This document shows, piece by piece, positions 25,076-32,678 of a DNA stretch of 32,678 bases. Source of the stretch: an uncultured bacterium (GTDB lineage Bacteria; Spirochaetota; UBA4802; JAGODF01); contig CAKZSV010000044.1 in the NCBI GenBank assembly GCA_937921485.1, positions 1 to 32,678 on the forward strand. The letters are read 5' to 3'. The position numbers were made by a program, and so were the translations under genes. The number at the start of each line of letters is the position of its first letter. The stretch's first letter is position 1. The notes beneath the pieces are model-generated. The model was given only the letters and a program-made list of their open reading frames with translations. It did no database searches and was not told the origin of the DNA.

Positions 25076-25871
25076 TCCCGGTTTTTTCCGCGATTTCATA
25101 GACGTCTGGGACGACGGTGCGCAGCGCGACGCGGCATTTATTACGCTTGGCGTCGAGGCACTTCTTCCCGGCTACTACGGCAACCTTCTGGACGCACCGC
25201 CGCCTTTCCCCGTGCGCAAAGGCGACCGCATCCTGGATATAGGCTGCGGCTGGGGGCGGGTACTGAAACCCGTTCTTGATCTCGGCGGCAACGCGATTGG
25301 CCTGGACATTTCCCACAAGATGCTTCTGGCCGCACAGAACCATCTCGCAAAGCACAATCACGAAGTTCGATTGGCCAGAGGAGATGCAACGCGCCTGCCT
25401 TTCGCGGACGAAAGCTTCGACATGGCGTATTCCCTGCTCGTGCTGCAGCATCTTTCAAAAGATAATGGCAAAGAGGTGTTTGCCGAGGTACACCGGGTGC
25501 TTCGGAAAGGCGGTGAGGCCTACATCCGCGTGCCTTCACGCTTTGCCCCGGAAAACCTGCTTTTTGCATTTTTGCAGTTTGTAAGCATTCACATCTTCCG
25601 CGTCAAAGACCCCATCCGCATGCGGTTTTATCGTCTCGGCGAAATTAGAAAAGCCTGCCGCACCCTTTTTCAAAGCTGCGAGATAACCGCCCATGAATTC
25701 CGCCCGCCCTGGAATTTTCATACCCGGAAGACCTGGCATATTATCATCATCCCGCGCTTTCTCCATCGCCCGCTTCGCCGTCTATCGGATACAATCGAAG
25801 CGCTGGCAAATGGAAAATGGCCGTTTTTAAAGCATTTCGGGGTTACGCTTATGATTCACGTAGTGAAATAG
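25062..25871 (+). CDS. Class I SAM-dependent methyltransferase
   Basis: This 269-residue cytoplasmic methyltransferase has a SAM-binding motif I, ILDIGCGWGRVLKPVLDLGG, at about 57-76, with the acidic motif II in AIGLDIS and motif III/IV around ARGDATRLPFADESFDMAYSLLVLQHL. It belongs to the Methyltransf_11 type, which includes small-molecule, lipid and sugar methylases, so the substrate is not predictable. It begins inside the last codons of the GH-like gene (14-base overlap), so the two are co-expressed. The ORF opens at 24996, but the ATG at 25062 is the first that leaves the GH-like C-terminus and the conserved fold intact. Confidence 0.85.
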   Translation: MKENNPGFFRDFIDVWDDGAQRDAAFITLGVEALLPGYYGNLLDAPPPFPVRKGDRILDIGCGWGRVLKPVLDLGGNAIGLDISHKMLLAAQNHLAKHNHEVRLARGDATRLPFADESFDMAYSLLVLQHLSKDNGKEVFAEVHRVLRKGGEAYIRVPSRFAPENLLFAFLQFVSIHIFRVKDPIRMRFYRLGEIRKACRTLFQSCEITAHEFRPPWNFHTRKTWHIIIIPRFLHRPLRRLSDTIEALANGKWPFLKHFGVTLMIHVVK

Positions 25872-25915
25872 CACCACATATTCGGCAAAAAAACGAGCGA
25901 CTACTCATTTTTTGA

Positions 25916-25943
25916 TTGCACAACAAATGAGTTGACGTATAGT
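25916..25943 (+). promoter_or_regulatory. Possible promoter of the OmpA/PD40 operon
   Basis: TTGCAC (25916-25921) and TATAGT (25938-25943) are spaced by 16 bases, about 92 bases before the ATG. A second TTGACG (25932) overlaps. The 25872-26035 gap also has repeated ATTATTATT tracts of unknown meaning. Confidence 0.4.
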
Positions 25944-26035
25944 GTATCTCCATGATGTATTATTATTGAGATAATGTAGCGTCGAATCAATATAGACTAT
26001 AAGTACATTATTATTACGCGCATGCAGTTACCACG

Positions 26036-28249
26036 ATGAATACACGGCATCTGATAACACACATCGCCCTGCTCGGGATATGCATACATATTCTGTTTGG
26101 CAGCGCATTCGCCCAGCAGTCATCTGCGCTTCAATCGCTTGAGGATGCGCGCAATGGCCTTTCTAAAAGCGATGAAATCGTGCGCGCAATCGGCAAAGAA
26201 ATCAGCGCGGGAAAAATTGACGCAGCAAAGGCGCTTGCGGAAAAAATCCGTCCCAAAGCCGCTGAAAAAATTGAGTATGCATGTTCGCTTGCGCTCATTG
26301 AAGCTCTTGAGCACAATTACGAGAGAGCGGTAAAACTGCTTGAACCGTTCAAGGATTCCGATCTCATCCGCAATCAGATCAAACGTTTCGAAAAGGCAGA
26401 GAAATCAAAAAGTGAACTTGCCGGCAGTATCGGCAAAATACTGATTTCTTCATCGCCGCACGCGGGATTTTCGAATGACGCCGCATACTTCCCCGATTCG
26501 AAAATCACGCTGTATTCCGCAGATGGAATGCTCTTTCTCCACAATCATAAAACCGGAACACGAAAACAGATCGCACGGATCGGCGCGGGGAAAACATTCG
26601 GCTATGCGGCTTCGCTCTATCCGGAACTCTACGCCGTCTCCATAAAGGAAGGCGAACGCTATTTGATAAAAGTTTTTTCCGAAAGCGATTCTGCGATGGC
26701 CGCTGCACTCGAAAACGCAATCGCCTCACAGGCCAATAATATCACGCCGTTTATATGCCCTGACGGGCAAACTTTTCTCTTCGCCTCGGACAGAAGACCC
26801 TCTCGCGGAGGTTTTGATATTTTCATCTCAACGTATGCGAATGGCTCATGGTCATCTCCTCAAAATGCCGGCGCACTCATCAACACCAGAGGAAATGAGA
26901 TGTATCCATGGCTGCATGCCGACACGGACACGCTCTTCTTCTCTTCGAATGGCCATGAAGGCTTCGGCGGCTACGATATCTATTCCGTGAAATTGTCATC
27001 GGGCACAGCACCGGAGAATGTCGGCATGCCGGTCAACAACACGCTCGATCAGGCCATTCAATTTTCCATAAACCTTTCGGGAAATAAAATGTACTTTGTG
27101 CGCGAAGGCCGCATGATTCAGATGCCCATCCTCTTTTCCGCCGAACCGCCTGCCATGCGGTTTGTGTATGGCACAATTCGAAGCGATGGCAAAAAAGTTG
27201 AGAAATCGATACCGCTTAAAGTGGACACGGACCAGGGGCCATTGGGCGTGTCGGAAAGCCTGCCGGATGGCCGCTTTTCAATTGCGCTGCCCTATTTTGA
27301 AAACTGCATTCTCATGCCGGTAATAAAGGGCCATCTGCTGCATACGCGCGAATTTGAATCGGGAAAAGGGCCGCTCATCGACAACGCTTCATTCGATCTG
27401 CCGAAAATATATCCCGGCATGAAGATGAAATATGTGATACATTTCGACACTGCAAGCGCCGATATTCCCGCACGCGAGAAAGGCAAACTCAAGGAACTTG
27501 CCAAAATTTTGCTGGATAATCCACACATTAAATTTGAAATCAGCGGGCATTCGAGCGGTCTTGGCACCCACAAAGCGGTAGACCGCATTTCGAAACTTCG
27601 CGTAGCTTCCGTGATGGATTATTTTTTAGAAAGCAACATTAATCCTAACCGGCTGATTGTTAAATCATACGGCGGTGAAAAGAAAATCGCCGCCGCGGAT
27701 ATCGCTACGGCGGCACAGCTTTCACGCCGGGTGGAAATCAATGTGGTTTCATGGGACGATAGCATGAGCGCGCTTGCGGGCGATGAACTGAAATTTCGGC
27801 TTGTTTCGATCCAGGATGAACTATCCGTGCGCCGCAAAGTGAACTTCGCCATTCCCGGCTACATCCTCTCCGGGGCCGCGATTCTCTCGTTTGGTGCGGG
27901 AGGCTTCTACACCTATAAAAGTCTGAAAGCGCAGAATGACTACAACAATCTCGTCAGTGAATATCACGCTATTTCTTTATCCTCATGGAAAGTTCAGCAA
28001 ACAGATGCATATCAACAAAAGTTAGACGGCATAGAAGACGACTATAACCGCTACCGCAAGTATTCCATGTACGCATATATTGCCGGAGGTACCCTTTCAG
28101 TCGGTGCGCTCATCTTTTTTATGAGCGACTGGTTTAATCGCATCACCATCAAGGAACTCGAAGGAGAGGCAGAACGCCTGCAAAAAGTAAGCTTCGATAT
28201 TAAATGTACGCCCCATTCGCAGGAGTTTGCATTCACGTACCGCTTCTAA
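26036..28249 (+). CDS. OmpA-family protein with PD40 beta-propeller repeats and C-terminal membrane segments
   Basis: The product has 737 residues. A signal peptide (about 1-26, ending in S-A-F-A-Q) is followed by a helical TPR-like region (to about 120). PD40 propeller repeats appear at about 238-322 (FASDRRPSRGGFDIF and FSSNGHEGFGGYDIYSV). An OmpA_C peptidoglycan-binding domain is at about 465-571: VIHFDTASADIPAREK, then FEISGHSSGLGTHKAVDRISKLRVASVMDYFLE. Two hydrophobic segments follow (about 603-627 and 678-697). This C-terminal pair after an OmpA_C domain is not usual and could anchor it in the inner membrane while the OmpA_C domain binds the wall. First gene of a pair with the DUF1566 lipoprotein. 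Confidence 0.88.
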   Translation: MNTRHLITHIALLGICIHILFGSAFAQQSSALQSLEDARNGLSKSDEIVRAIGKEISAGKIDAAKALAEKIRPKAAEKIEYACSLALIEALEHNYERAVKLLEPFKDSDLIRNQIKRFEKAEKSKSELAGSIGKILISSSPHAGFSNDAAYFPDSKITLYSADGMLFLHNHKTGTRKQIARIGAGKTFGYAASLYPELYAVSIKEGERYLIKVFSESDSAMAAALENAIASQANNITPFICPDGQTFLFASDRRPSRGGFDIFISTYANGSWSSPQNAGALINTRGNEMYPWLHADTDTLFFSSNGHEGFGGYDIYSVKLSSGTAPENVGMPVNNTLDQAIQFSINLSGNKMYFVREGRMIQMPILFSAEPPAMRFVYGTIRSDGKKVEKSIPLKVDTDQGPLGVSESLPDGRFSIALPYFENCILMPVIKGHLLHTREFESGKGPLIDNASFDLPKIYPGMKMKYVIHFDTASADIPAREKGKLKELAKILLDNPHIKFEISGHSSGLGTHKAVDRISKLRVASVMDYFLESNINPNRLIVKSYGGEKKIAAADIATAAQLSRRVEINVVSWDDSMSALAGDELKFRLVSIQDELSVRRKVNFAIPGYILSGAAILSFGAGGFYTYKSLKAQNDYNNLVSEYHAISLSSWKVQQTDAYQQKLDGIEDDYNRYRKYSMYAYIAGGTLSVGALIFFMSDWFNRITIKELEGEAERLQKVSFDIKCTPHSQEFAFTYRF

Positions 28250-28265
28250 TGGAGAAAACTGCGCC

Positions 28266-28805
28266 ATGATCATCATTGCCAGAAAAAAGCTTTTGAGCGT
28301 TATCGCCGCAATTCACGTGCTCTCATTTTTATTTCCCGCGTGCGACACGCTCGATGAAGTGAATCTTTCAAAGGAGGCCCCGCCAGCGTACATGAAGCCT
28401 GTGTATGCCGACAACGCCGATGGTACCATCACCGATACTACCAGCAACGGCATCATGTGGGCAAAGTGCGCGCATGGCGAGAGTGGCACTGCATCTTGCA
28501 GCGGAAGCGCATCAGCAACAGTGTACACGAGCGGATATTCGTACTGCGACAATCTCTCTCTTGCAGGCTACACTGACTGGCGGCTTCCTACGATCGCGGA
28601 GCTTGAAACGCTCGGATATAGCGATGCGGACTATTCGTGGTTTAAGGATTATTCTTCTTTAAAAAACGAATACTGGTTTTCATCCGATCTTGAGAATAAC
28701 ATCTTCGTAAAATCGCTCAGGCTGAGCGATAAGAGCATCTATAAAACCGCAACCGATTCCACCACAACGCGCTATGTTCGTTGCGCGCGAGCGATACAGC
28801 CGTAA
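28266..28805 (+). CDS. Lipoprotein with DUF1566 (Lcl-like C-terminal) domain
   Basis: This 179-residue product has a signal peptide ending in FLFPAC, a relaxed lipobox of the kind seen in spirochaetes. The mature part has the DUF1566 hallmark DWRLPTIAELETL (about 106-118) with a late YVRCAR near the end, and many Tyr, Ser and Thr residues. The domain occurs in surface proteins such as the Legionella collagen-like protein, but its role is unclear. It follows the OmpA/PD40 gene by 16 bases, so the two probably form an envelope operon. The ORF opens at 28227; the ATG at 28266 begins the signal peptide. The Cys pairs (C-x(6-7)-C) could form disulfides. Confidence 0.78.
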   Translation: MIIIARKKLLSVIAAIHVLSFLFPACDTLDEVNLSKEAPPAYMKPVYADNADGTITDTTSNGIMWAKCAHGESGTASCSGSASATVYTSGYSYCDNLSLAGYTDWRLPTIAELETLGYSDADYSWFKDYSSLKNEYWFSSDLENNIFVKSLRLSDKSIYKTATDSTTTRYVRCARAIQP

Positions 28806-28812
28806 AAAAAAA

Positions 28813-29973
28813 TTAATACATCCACCACGCTTTGCGCGCGGCCTCCCACTGCGTTTCGTCATCAACCCACAACGATTGTATTTCCTCCAGGCTTCGTTTT
28901 AACACAAGCGCTTCGCGAATTCTGTTCGTTCCGCACAACAAATCGAACGCGGGATGCGCATCATTGAACTCGTACACCCCACGGGTGAATTGCACGCAGT
29001 CGCCATACAGTTCTATTGCCGCTTTCATCACCAGAACTCCAGTGAGAAATGGCCGAAATGACGATCGTTGGAGCACATGAATAAACACTCCGCCGCAGAT
29101 TTCGCCTGCAAACTTATTGAACGTTGGCCGGAAATCCACTGGCCGAAAATAAACACCCGGAAGGCGCATTGCATTGAGCCTTTCAGCAAACTCGTTTTTT
29201 TCGATAAACGGCGCTCCAATCATCTGAAACGGCGTGGCGGTTCCCCTGCCTTCGGAAAGATTTGTTCCTTCAAGAAGGCACATCCCGGGATAGACGAGTG
29301 CGGTATCCAGCGTAGGCATATTGGGTGATGGCGGTATCCAGGGAAGCCCGGTAGCATCATAATACATGTCCCGCGTCCAGTTTTTCATCGAAACAATAGT
29401 AAGCGCGCAATCGATGTTCTCCTGTTTATGATACATCAGCGCGATTTCACCGCAGGTGAGGCCATGGCGCACGGGGAGATCAAACACTCCCACGAAAGAG
29501 TGAAATTCCTTTTCAAGGCAGGAACCCTCAAACTGAATGCCGTCAATAGGATTGGGGCGGTCCAGCACCACGCATTCGATATCCCGCCCGCTAATTGCCT
29601 GAAGCACATACGCCATCGTATTGAGATACGTATAGTACCGCGCGCCGATATCCTGCACATCAATAAAAATAAGATCAATATCACGTAGTGCATCCGATGC
29701 CGGAAAGAGCGAATTCATCTCATCACCATAGAGGCTTATTATTTCAATATCACCAATTCGTTTTTCCTGTACCGGCTTCTGATCCTGTTCCACCGCAAAG
29801 AGCCCATGTTCAGGGGAAAAAATGCGCTTCAGCTGTATTCCCATCATACGAAGCGCGTTCCAGCTGTATTCAAGACTGCGCGTCACCGATGTCTGATTGC
29901 ACAGCAACGCGGCACTTCGCCCCCTGTAGCGGAGCGCATCATCCAGAACCATCTCAAGCCCGCTAACTACCAT
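28813..29973 (-). CDS. namZ: NamZ-like exo-beta-N-acetylmuramidase (DUF1343)
   Basis: This 386-residue protein of the DUF1343/GH171 family releases N-acetylmuramic acid from muropeptides in cell-wall recycling. Conserved landmarks are ALLCNQTSVTRS, then FSPEHGLFA (catalytic-type Glu), FIDVQDIGARYYTYL, VLDRPNPIDG, and EGTNLSEGRGTATPFQ. It has no signal peptide, so it is cytoplasmic or needs another route. The ORF can start at the ATG 30001-30003, but the ATG at 29971-29973 has GTGGGGTG upstream and is preferred; the choice adds only ten residues. It stands alone on the minus strand, converging with the DUF1566 gene and diverging from the metallophosphoesterase-like gene. Confidence 0.87.
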   Translation of the reverse strand: MVVSGLEMVLDDALRYRGRSAALLCNQTSVTRSLEYSWNALRMMGIQLKRIFSPEHGLFAVEQDQKPVQEKRIGDIEIISLYGDEMNSLFPASDALRDIDLIFIDVQDIGARYYTYLNTMAYVLQAISGRDIECVVLDRPNPIDGIQFEGSCLEKEFHSFVGVFDLPVRHGLTCGEIALMYHKQENIDCALTIVSMKNWTRDMYYDATGLPWIPPSPNMPTLDTALVYPGMCLLEGTNLSEGRGTATPFQMIGAPFIEKNEFAERLNAMRLPGVYFRPVDFRPTFNKFAGEICGGVFIHVLQRSSFRPFLTGVLVMKAAIELYGDCVQFTRGVYEFNDAHPAFDLLCGTNRIREALVLKRSLEEIQSLWVDDETQWEAARKAWWMY

Positions 29974-30124
29974 CGCGCACCCCACTTTGAAAAATTTTCT
30001 CATGATGCCAGATTATCATACAGAATCACAGAATAAAATGTTCTTGCATTTGAAATGCCGTTCAATCATGATTTGCGGCACACAATGTGTCGAGAAAAAA
30101 ATGCTGCAATCATTCAACACGGGC

Positions 30125-30973
30125 ATGATGCGTCGTTACTGTCATATAGCAGTCTGGACAATCCTGGCGCTTTTCGCGACCGCATGTTTCCTTTCTCCTG
30201 CGCGGGTTGCATCGCCCCTCGAATTCCGTTTTGCGCTCACCGGCAATACTTTTCCAGAATCGCCCTTCCGCGGGAAAAACGAAGCGCTCGACGGGCTCAT
30301 CAAACGCATAAATGATGATAATCCGCTCTTCGTGATACATGTAGGCGACATTGTCCACGGAGGAAAAAGCTGGATGGGAATTTCCGCAATTGATCTGGAG
30401 CGGCAGTTCCGCGATTTTAAAACTCAATTCGCATTGCTTCGCCCTCTTCTTTTTACCGTGAGAGGAGAAAAGGACATGTTGGATACATCCTGCGAACACT
30501 ACACACGCTACACGGGAAGATCACCGTATTATTCCTTCAATTACGGCCCCGCGCACTGCATTGTGCTCGATACCTGCGAAGAGGGAAAGGCTGAGATTAG
30601 ATCATCACAGCGCGCGTGGCTTGAAAAGGACCTCGTGCGTCACCGCCGCGCGCAGGCGATTATCGTGTTTGCGCACTATCCGATCTTCGAAAATAATGCG
30701 CCCGGATTTGATAGCGCAGGCGGAATGATTGCAATGAAACAAGCGGATGAACTGCATGACCTTTTTAAAAAATTTCCGGTTAAAGCGGTTTTCAGCGGGC
30801 ATTGCAATTCCCTGTACCGGACTGTGAAGGACGGAATTCATTATATCGTCGCCGGGTGCGATTTTTCCGCAATCCGGGCAACGCCTCACCAGAAAGTAAA
30901 AAGCGCCGCGCAGTATTATATAGTTGACTATCGCAACGGGGACATTAATGTTATTCCCAGAAGTCTCGAATGA
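30125..30973 (+). CDS. Degenerate metallophosphoesterase-like protein
   Basis: This 283-residue calcineurin-like protein has an N-terminal hydrophobic segment and a possible lipobox (A-T-A-C, Cys21). The fold pattern is clear, but metal ligands are substituted. Motif I is TGNTF (Asn41, usually Asp). Motif II GDIVHGG (Asp75) is intact. Motif III is RGEKD (115-116 Glu-Lys for Asn-His). Motif IV FAHYPIF (His184) is intact. Motif V GHCN (Asn228 for the second His). With at least four substitutions, phosphoesterase activity is doubtful, and it may bind a ligand or partner instead. ATGs at 30125 and 30128 are both possible. The ORF opens at 29987, overlapping the divergent NamZ gene start; the 5' part is unlikely to be translated. 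Confidence 0.78.
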   Translation: MMRRYCHIAVWTILALFATACFLSPARVASPLEFRFALTGNTFPESPFRGKNEALDGLIKRINDDNPLFVIHVGDIVHGGKSWMGISAIDLERQFRDFKTQFALLRPLLFTVRGEKDMLDTSCEHYTRYTGRSPYYSFNYGPAHCIVLDTCEEGKAEIRSSQRAWLEKDLVRHRRAQAIIVFAHYPIFENNAPGFDSAGGMIAMKQADELHDLFKKFPVKAVFSGHCNSLYRTVKDGIHYIVAGCDFSAIRATPHQKVKSAAQYYIVDYRNGDINVIPRSLE

Positions 30974-30997
30974 CAACAGTACCAAACGGATGAAACC

Positions 30998-31279
30998 ATG
31001 CAGAGAGAAATTAAATTCGATAGAGTTGATGAATTTATTAAGGAACTGAAAGCCCAGGGCATCACCCGCGTCGCATTTTCGGAAATCAACGAAAAGCGCC
31101 CGAGGCAGATTGATGAAAACACTCTTCGCGTGGAAGATATCGTCCGCGTTGACATCCTTGCGTATAAAAACGCGACGATTTTCAAATGCGTCCTTGAGGG
31201 AATTAACGTAAACGCGCTTCGCAAAGATTTCGAATCCGAAGGCTTCGAAGTAACTCGCAGAAGCAGGAATATCACGTAA
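30998..31279 (+). CDS. Small conserved-looking hypothetical protein
   Basis: This 93-residue cytoplasmic protein is acidic and basic in alternation (KFDRVDEFIKELKAQGITRV at the start), with no signal, membrane segment or Cys motif. It looks like a compact alpha/beta domain. It lies 24 bases after the metallophosphoesterase-like gene and 10 bases before the ABC ATPase gene, so it is probably co-transcribed with one or both. I do not recognise the family. Confidence 0.7.
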   Translation: MQREIKFDRVDEFIKELKAQGITRVAFSEINEKRPRQIDENTLRVEDIVRVDILAYKNATIFKCVLEGINVNALRKDFESEGFEVTRRSRNIT

Positions 31280-31289
31280 AGGCGCGGCA

Positions 31290-32252
31290 ATGGAAAAGCT
31301 TCTATCGGTACAAAATTTGAAAGTTAGTTTTTCAATGAACGGCTACCGCCTGTTTGCAGTCCGCGGCGCCTCGTTTGATGTGCATAAAGGCGAAACGCTT
31401 GGCCTCGTAGGAGAATCCGGCTGCGGAAAATCAGTCACCGCCTTTTCTATCCTGCGCCTTATTGACCCGCCGGGATGTATCGATGACGGCGAAATACTCT
31501 ATGCCGGCACAAATATTCTTGCTCTCGACGAGGAGAACATCAGAAAGATCCGCGGCAAAGAAATCAGCATGATTTTTCAGGAGCCGATGACGTCGCTCAA
31601 TCCGGTTTTCCGCATCGGTTTCCAGATTGAAGAAGTGCTGCGCCTGCATTTGAATATGAACAAAAAGGACGCACGGGAGAGGGCAATCGATCTTTTACGG
31701 CAGGTAGGAATTCCCACGCCGGAAAAGCGATGCGACAGTTACCCTCACGAGCTTTCCGGCGGCATGCGCCAGCGGGCAATGATCGCCATGGCACTGGCCG
31801 CAGACCCGGCAATTCTCATTGCCGATGAACCCACCACCGCGCTGGACGTGACCATACAGGCGCAGATTCTCGATCTTTTGCTGCAGCTGCAAACCGAAAG
31901 AAAGATGTCGCTTCTGCTCATCACCCACGACCTCGGGATTGTGGCGAATGTGGCCGACCGCATCGCGATTATGTACGCGGGTGAGATAGTAGAAACCGGA
32001 AGCACCCGGGATGTGTTCAACAACCCCCTTCACCCCTACACCATCGGCCTTTTCGAAGCGCTGCCGCGCCAGGGGAACATCAAAGAGAGGATGTCCACCA
32101 TTCCGGGCACCGTACCTGCGGTTACTGGAGAGATGCGCGGATGCGTTTTTCATCCGCGCTGCTTCAAAGCCGGCGATGAATGTCTGCGCGACAACGTGGC
32201 GCTCAGGGAAATAATGCCGGAACATCATGCGCGGTGCATCAAAGCAAACTGA
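31290..32252 (+). CDS. oppD: Oligopeptide/dipeptide ABC-transporter ATPase (OppD/DppD)
   Basis: This 320-residue ATPase energises peptide or nickel-type uptake together with OppBC/DppBC permeases that are not in the window. All motifs are canonical: Walker A GESGCGKS (41-48), Q-loop [10 protein letters not shown], signature LSGGMRQR (about 152-159), Walker B ILIADEP, and the H-loop THD. The C-terminal oligo_HPY domain ends with four cysteines (GCVFHPRC-x6-C...C), a motif that in related DppD proteins holds a [4Fe-4S] cluster. Its sister gene oppF/dppF is expected next, but a toxin-antitoxin module follows instead, so the ATPase is an orphan at this locus. Confidence 0.92.
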   Translation: MEKLLSVQNLKVSFSMNGYRLFAVRGASFDVHKGETLGLVGESGCGKSVTAFSILRLIDPPGCIDDGEILYAGTNILALDEENIRKIRGKEISMIFQEPMTSLNPVFRIGFQIEEVLRLHLNMNKKDARERAIDLLRQVGIPTPEKRCDSYPHELSGGMRQRAMIAMALAADPAILIADEPTTALDVTIQAQILDLLLQLQTERKMSLLLITHDLGIVANVADRIAIMYAGEIVETGSTRDVFNNPLHPYTIGLFEALPRQGNIKERMSTIPGTVPAVTGEMRGCVFHPRCFKAGDECLRDNVALREIMPEHHARCIKAN

Positions 32253-32388
32253 GAAAAAGTAACGATTGCATTGTGCGCGGAAATGCATGTCCAGCGTCGC
32301 GCAATACTATACCATCTGCGAAAATATTTTGCACGACACACATCATAATGAATAAAAAGTTTTTTTAGGGATGCCCATATTATTTTCC

Positions 32389-32424
32389 TTGACAATGCAT
32401 ATAATTTATCTATTTAGTATGCAT
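32389..32424 (+). promoter_or_regulatory. vapBC promoter with inverted-repeat operator
   Basis: TTGACA (32389-32394) and TATTTA (32411-32416) are 16 bases apart. ATGCATA (32395-32401) and TATGCAT (32418-32424) form a perfect inverted repeat spanning the -10 region, the expected autoregulatory operator for a VapB ribbon-helix-helix antitoxin and its toxin. Confidence 0.65.
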
Positions 32425-32437
32425 GAGGTGAAGCATT

Positions 32438-32629
32438 ATGAGAACCACTATTAATATTCCTGATAATCTACTTTCGGAAGCCATGAAGTTAACCAACATC
32501 AATACTAAAACCGATGTCATTAAGGAAGCTCTGATCAATCTCATTCAGAAAGAAAAAATAAAACATTTAAAGCGTTATCATGGTAAAATCGATCTTAACA
32601 TTGATCTTAACAAAATCAGAAAAAGATGA
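32438..32629 (+). CDS. vapB: VapB-family antitoxin
   Basis: This 63-residue antitoxin starts MRTTINIPDNLLSEAMKLTN, the ribbon-helix-helix DNA-binding motif of the VapB/DUF2191 type. The C-terminus (HLKRYHGKIDLNIDLNKIRK) is basic and would wrap around and neutralise the toxin. GAGGTG is 8 bases from the ATG. Its stop overlaps the toxin ATG as ATGA, the classical VapBC arrangement, and a palindromic operator lies in the promoter. Confidence 0.9.
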   Translation: MRTTINIPDNLLSEAMKLTNINTKTDVIKEALINLIQKEKIKHLKRYHGKIDLNIDLNKIRKR

Positions 32630-32678
32630 GCAGTGTACTCGTTGATTCCTCGATCTGGATTGAGTATTTTCGAGGAGG
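32626..32678 (+). CDS. vapC: VapC-like PIN-domain toxin, cut by the window edge
   Basis: Only 17 codons are present: MSSVLVDSSIWIEYFRG. The motif VDSSIW with Asp7 is the first acidic residue of the PIN-domain RNase active site. The ATG overlaps the vapB stop. The remainder of the gene is outside the window. Confidence 0.85.
   Translation, partial: MSSVLVDSSIWIEYFRG

Noticed and set aside
25970..26030. ATTATTATT tracts before the OmpA/PD40 gene as a repeat array
   Set aside because: Only two or three irregular AT-rich tracts, with no consistent unit or spacing, so not a CRISPR or iteron array.
31695..32288. 197-residue minus-strand ORF over oppD
   Set aside because: Antisense to a canonical ABC ATPase; His/Arg-rich shadow translation.
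32267..32310. ATTG..GCGCG / CGCGCAAT inverted repeat after oppD as terminator
   Set aside because: The pairing is interrupted and there is no T run downstream.

Overview
The window looks like chromosomal DNA from a diderm (Gram-negative-type) bacterium. Supporting genes are a TolC-family outer-membrane protein with an RND pump, an OmpA-family protein, a beta-barrel porin, an MlaE-type lipid-transport permease and several lipoproteins. A DUF115/MAF-type protein, relaxed lipoboxes and a DUF4398-like lipoprotein fit a spirochaete or a related environmental lineage, but the taxon is an inference. I see no rRNA or tRNA genes, no CRISPR array and no complete transposase. No gene-free stretch exceeds about 300 bases.

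Layout. Bases 1-5.7 kb are on the minus strand: a STAS anti-anti-sigma-like protein followed by a cut-off lipoprotein, and a tight envelope operon read lepB, then a PASTA-containing class B penicillin-binding protein, then DUF115. At 5.85-7.7 kb is a plus-strand protein with an XPB-helicase-associated domain but no helicase. At 7.8-9.1 kb are a small secreted Cys-rich protein and a nucleotidyltransferase pseudogene. The pseudogene is interrupted by a 111-bp MITE-like element with 15-bp terminal inverted repeats and a 6-bp target duplication. At 9.15-14.9 kb is a tetR-tolC-RND efflux operon without an adaptor gene.

From 15 to 18.8 kb, on the plus strand, are a FlaA1/CapD-type sugar-nucleotide dehydratase, a secreted lipase and bacterioferritin, followed by a second, diverged copy of the MITE-like repeat. 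At 18.9-23.3 kb, on the minus strand, are mlaE, a degenerate ABC ATPase, a TetR regulator, an outer-membrane porin and an FMN-binding protein. At 23.5-28.8 kb, on the plus strand, are a GH-like protein overlapping a methyltransferase, an OmpA/PD40 protein and a DUF1566 lipoprotein. At 28.8-32.7 kb are a NamZ-like muramidase (minus strand), a degenerate metallophosphoesterase, a small unknown protein, an OppD/DppD-type ATPase and a VapBC toxin-antitoxin pair cut by the window edge.

Most genes concern the cell envelope: peptidoglycan synthesis and turnover, protein secretion, lipid trafficking, efflux and surface polysaccharide. The strongest unusual signals are five. First, a near-identical 19-bp palindromic promoter element stands in front of two unlinked secreted-protein genes (7.8 kb and 17.2 kb). 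Second, a MITE-like insertion can be removed in silico to restore the local reading frame. Third, the ABC ATPase beside MlaE has lost every catalytic motif. Fourth, the metallophosphoesterase has several substituted metal ligands. Fifth, the RND permease has an altered proton-relay signature.
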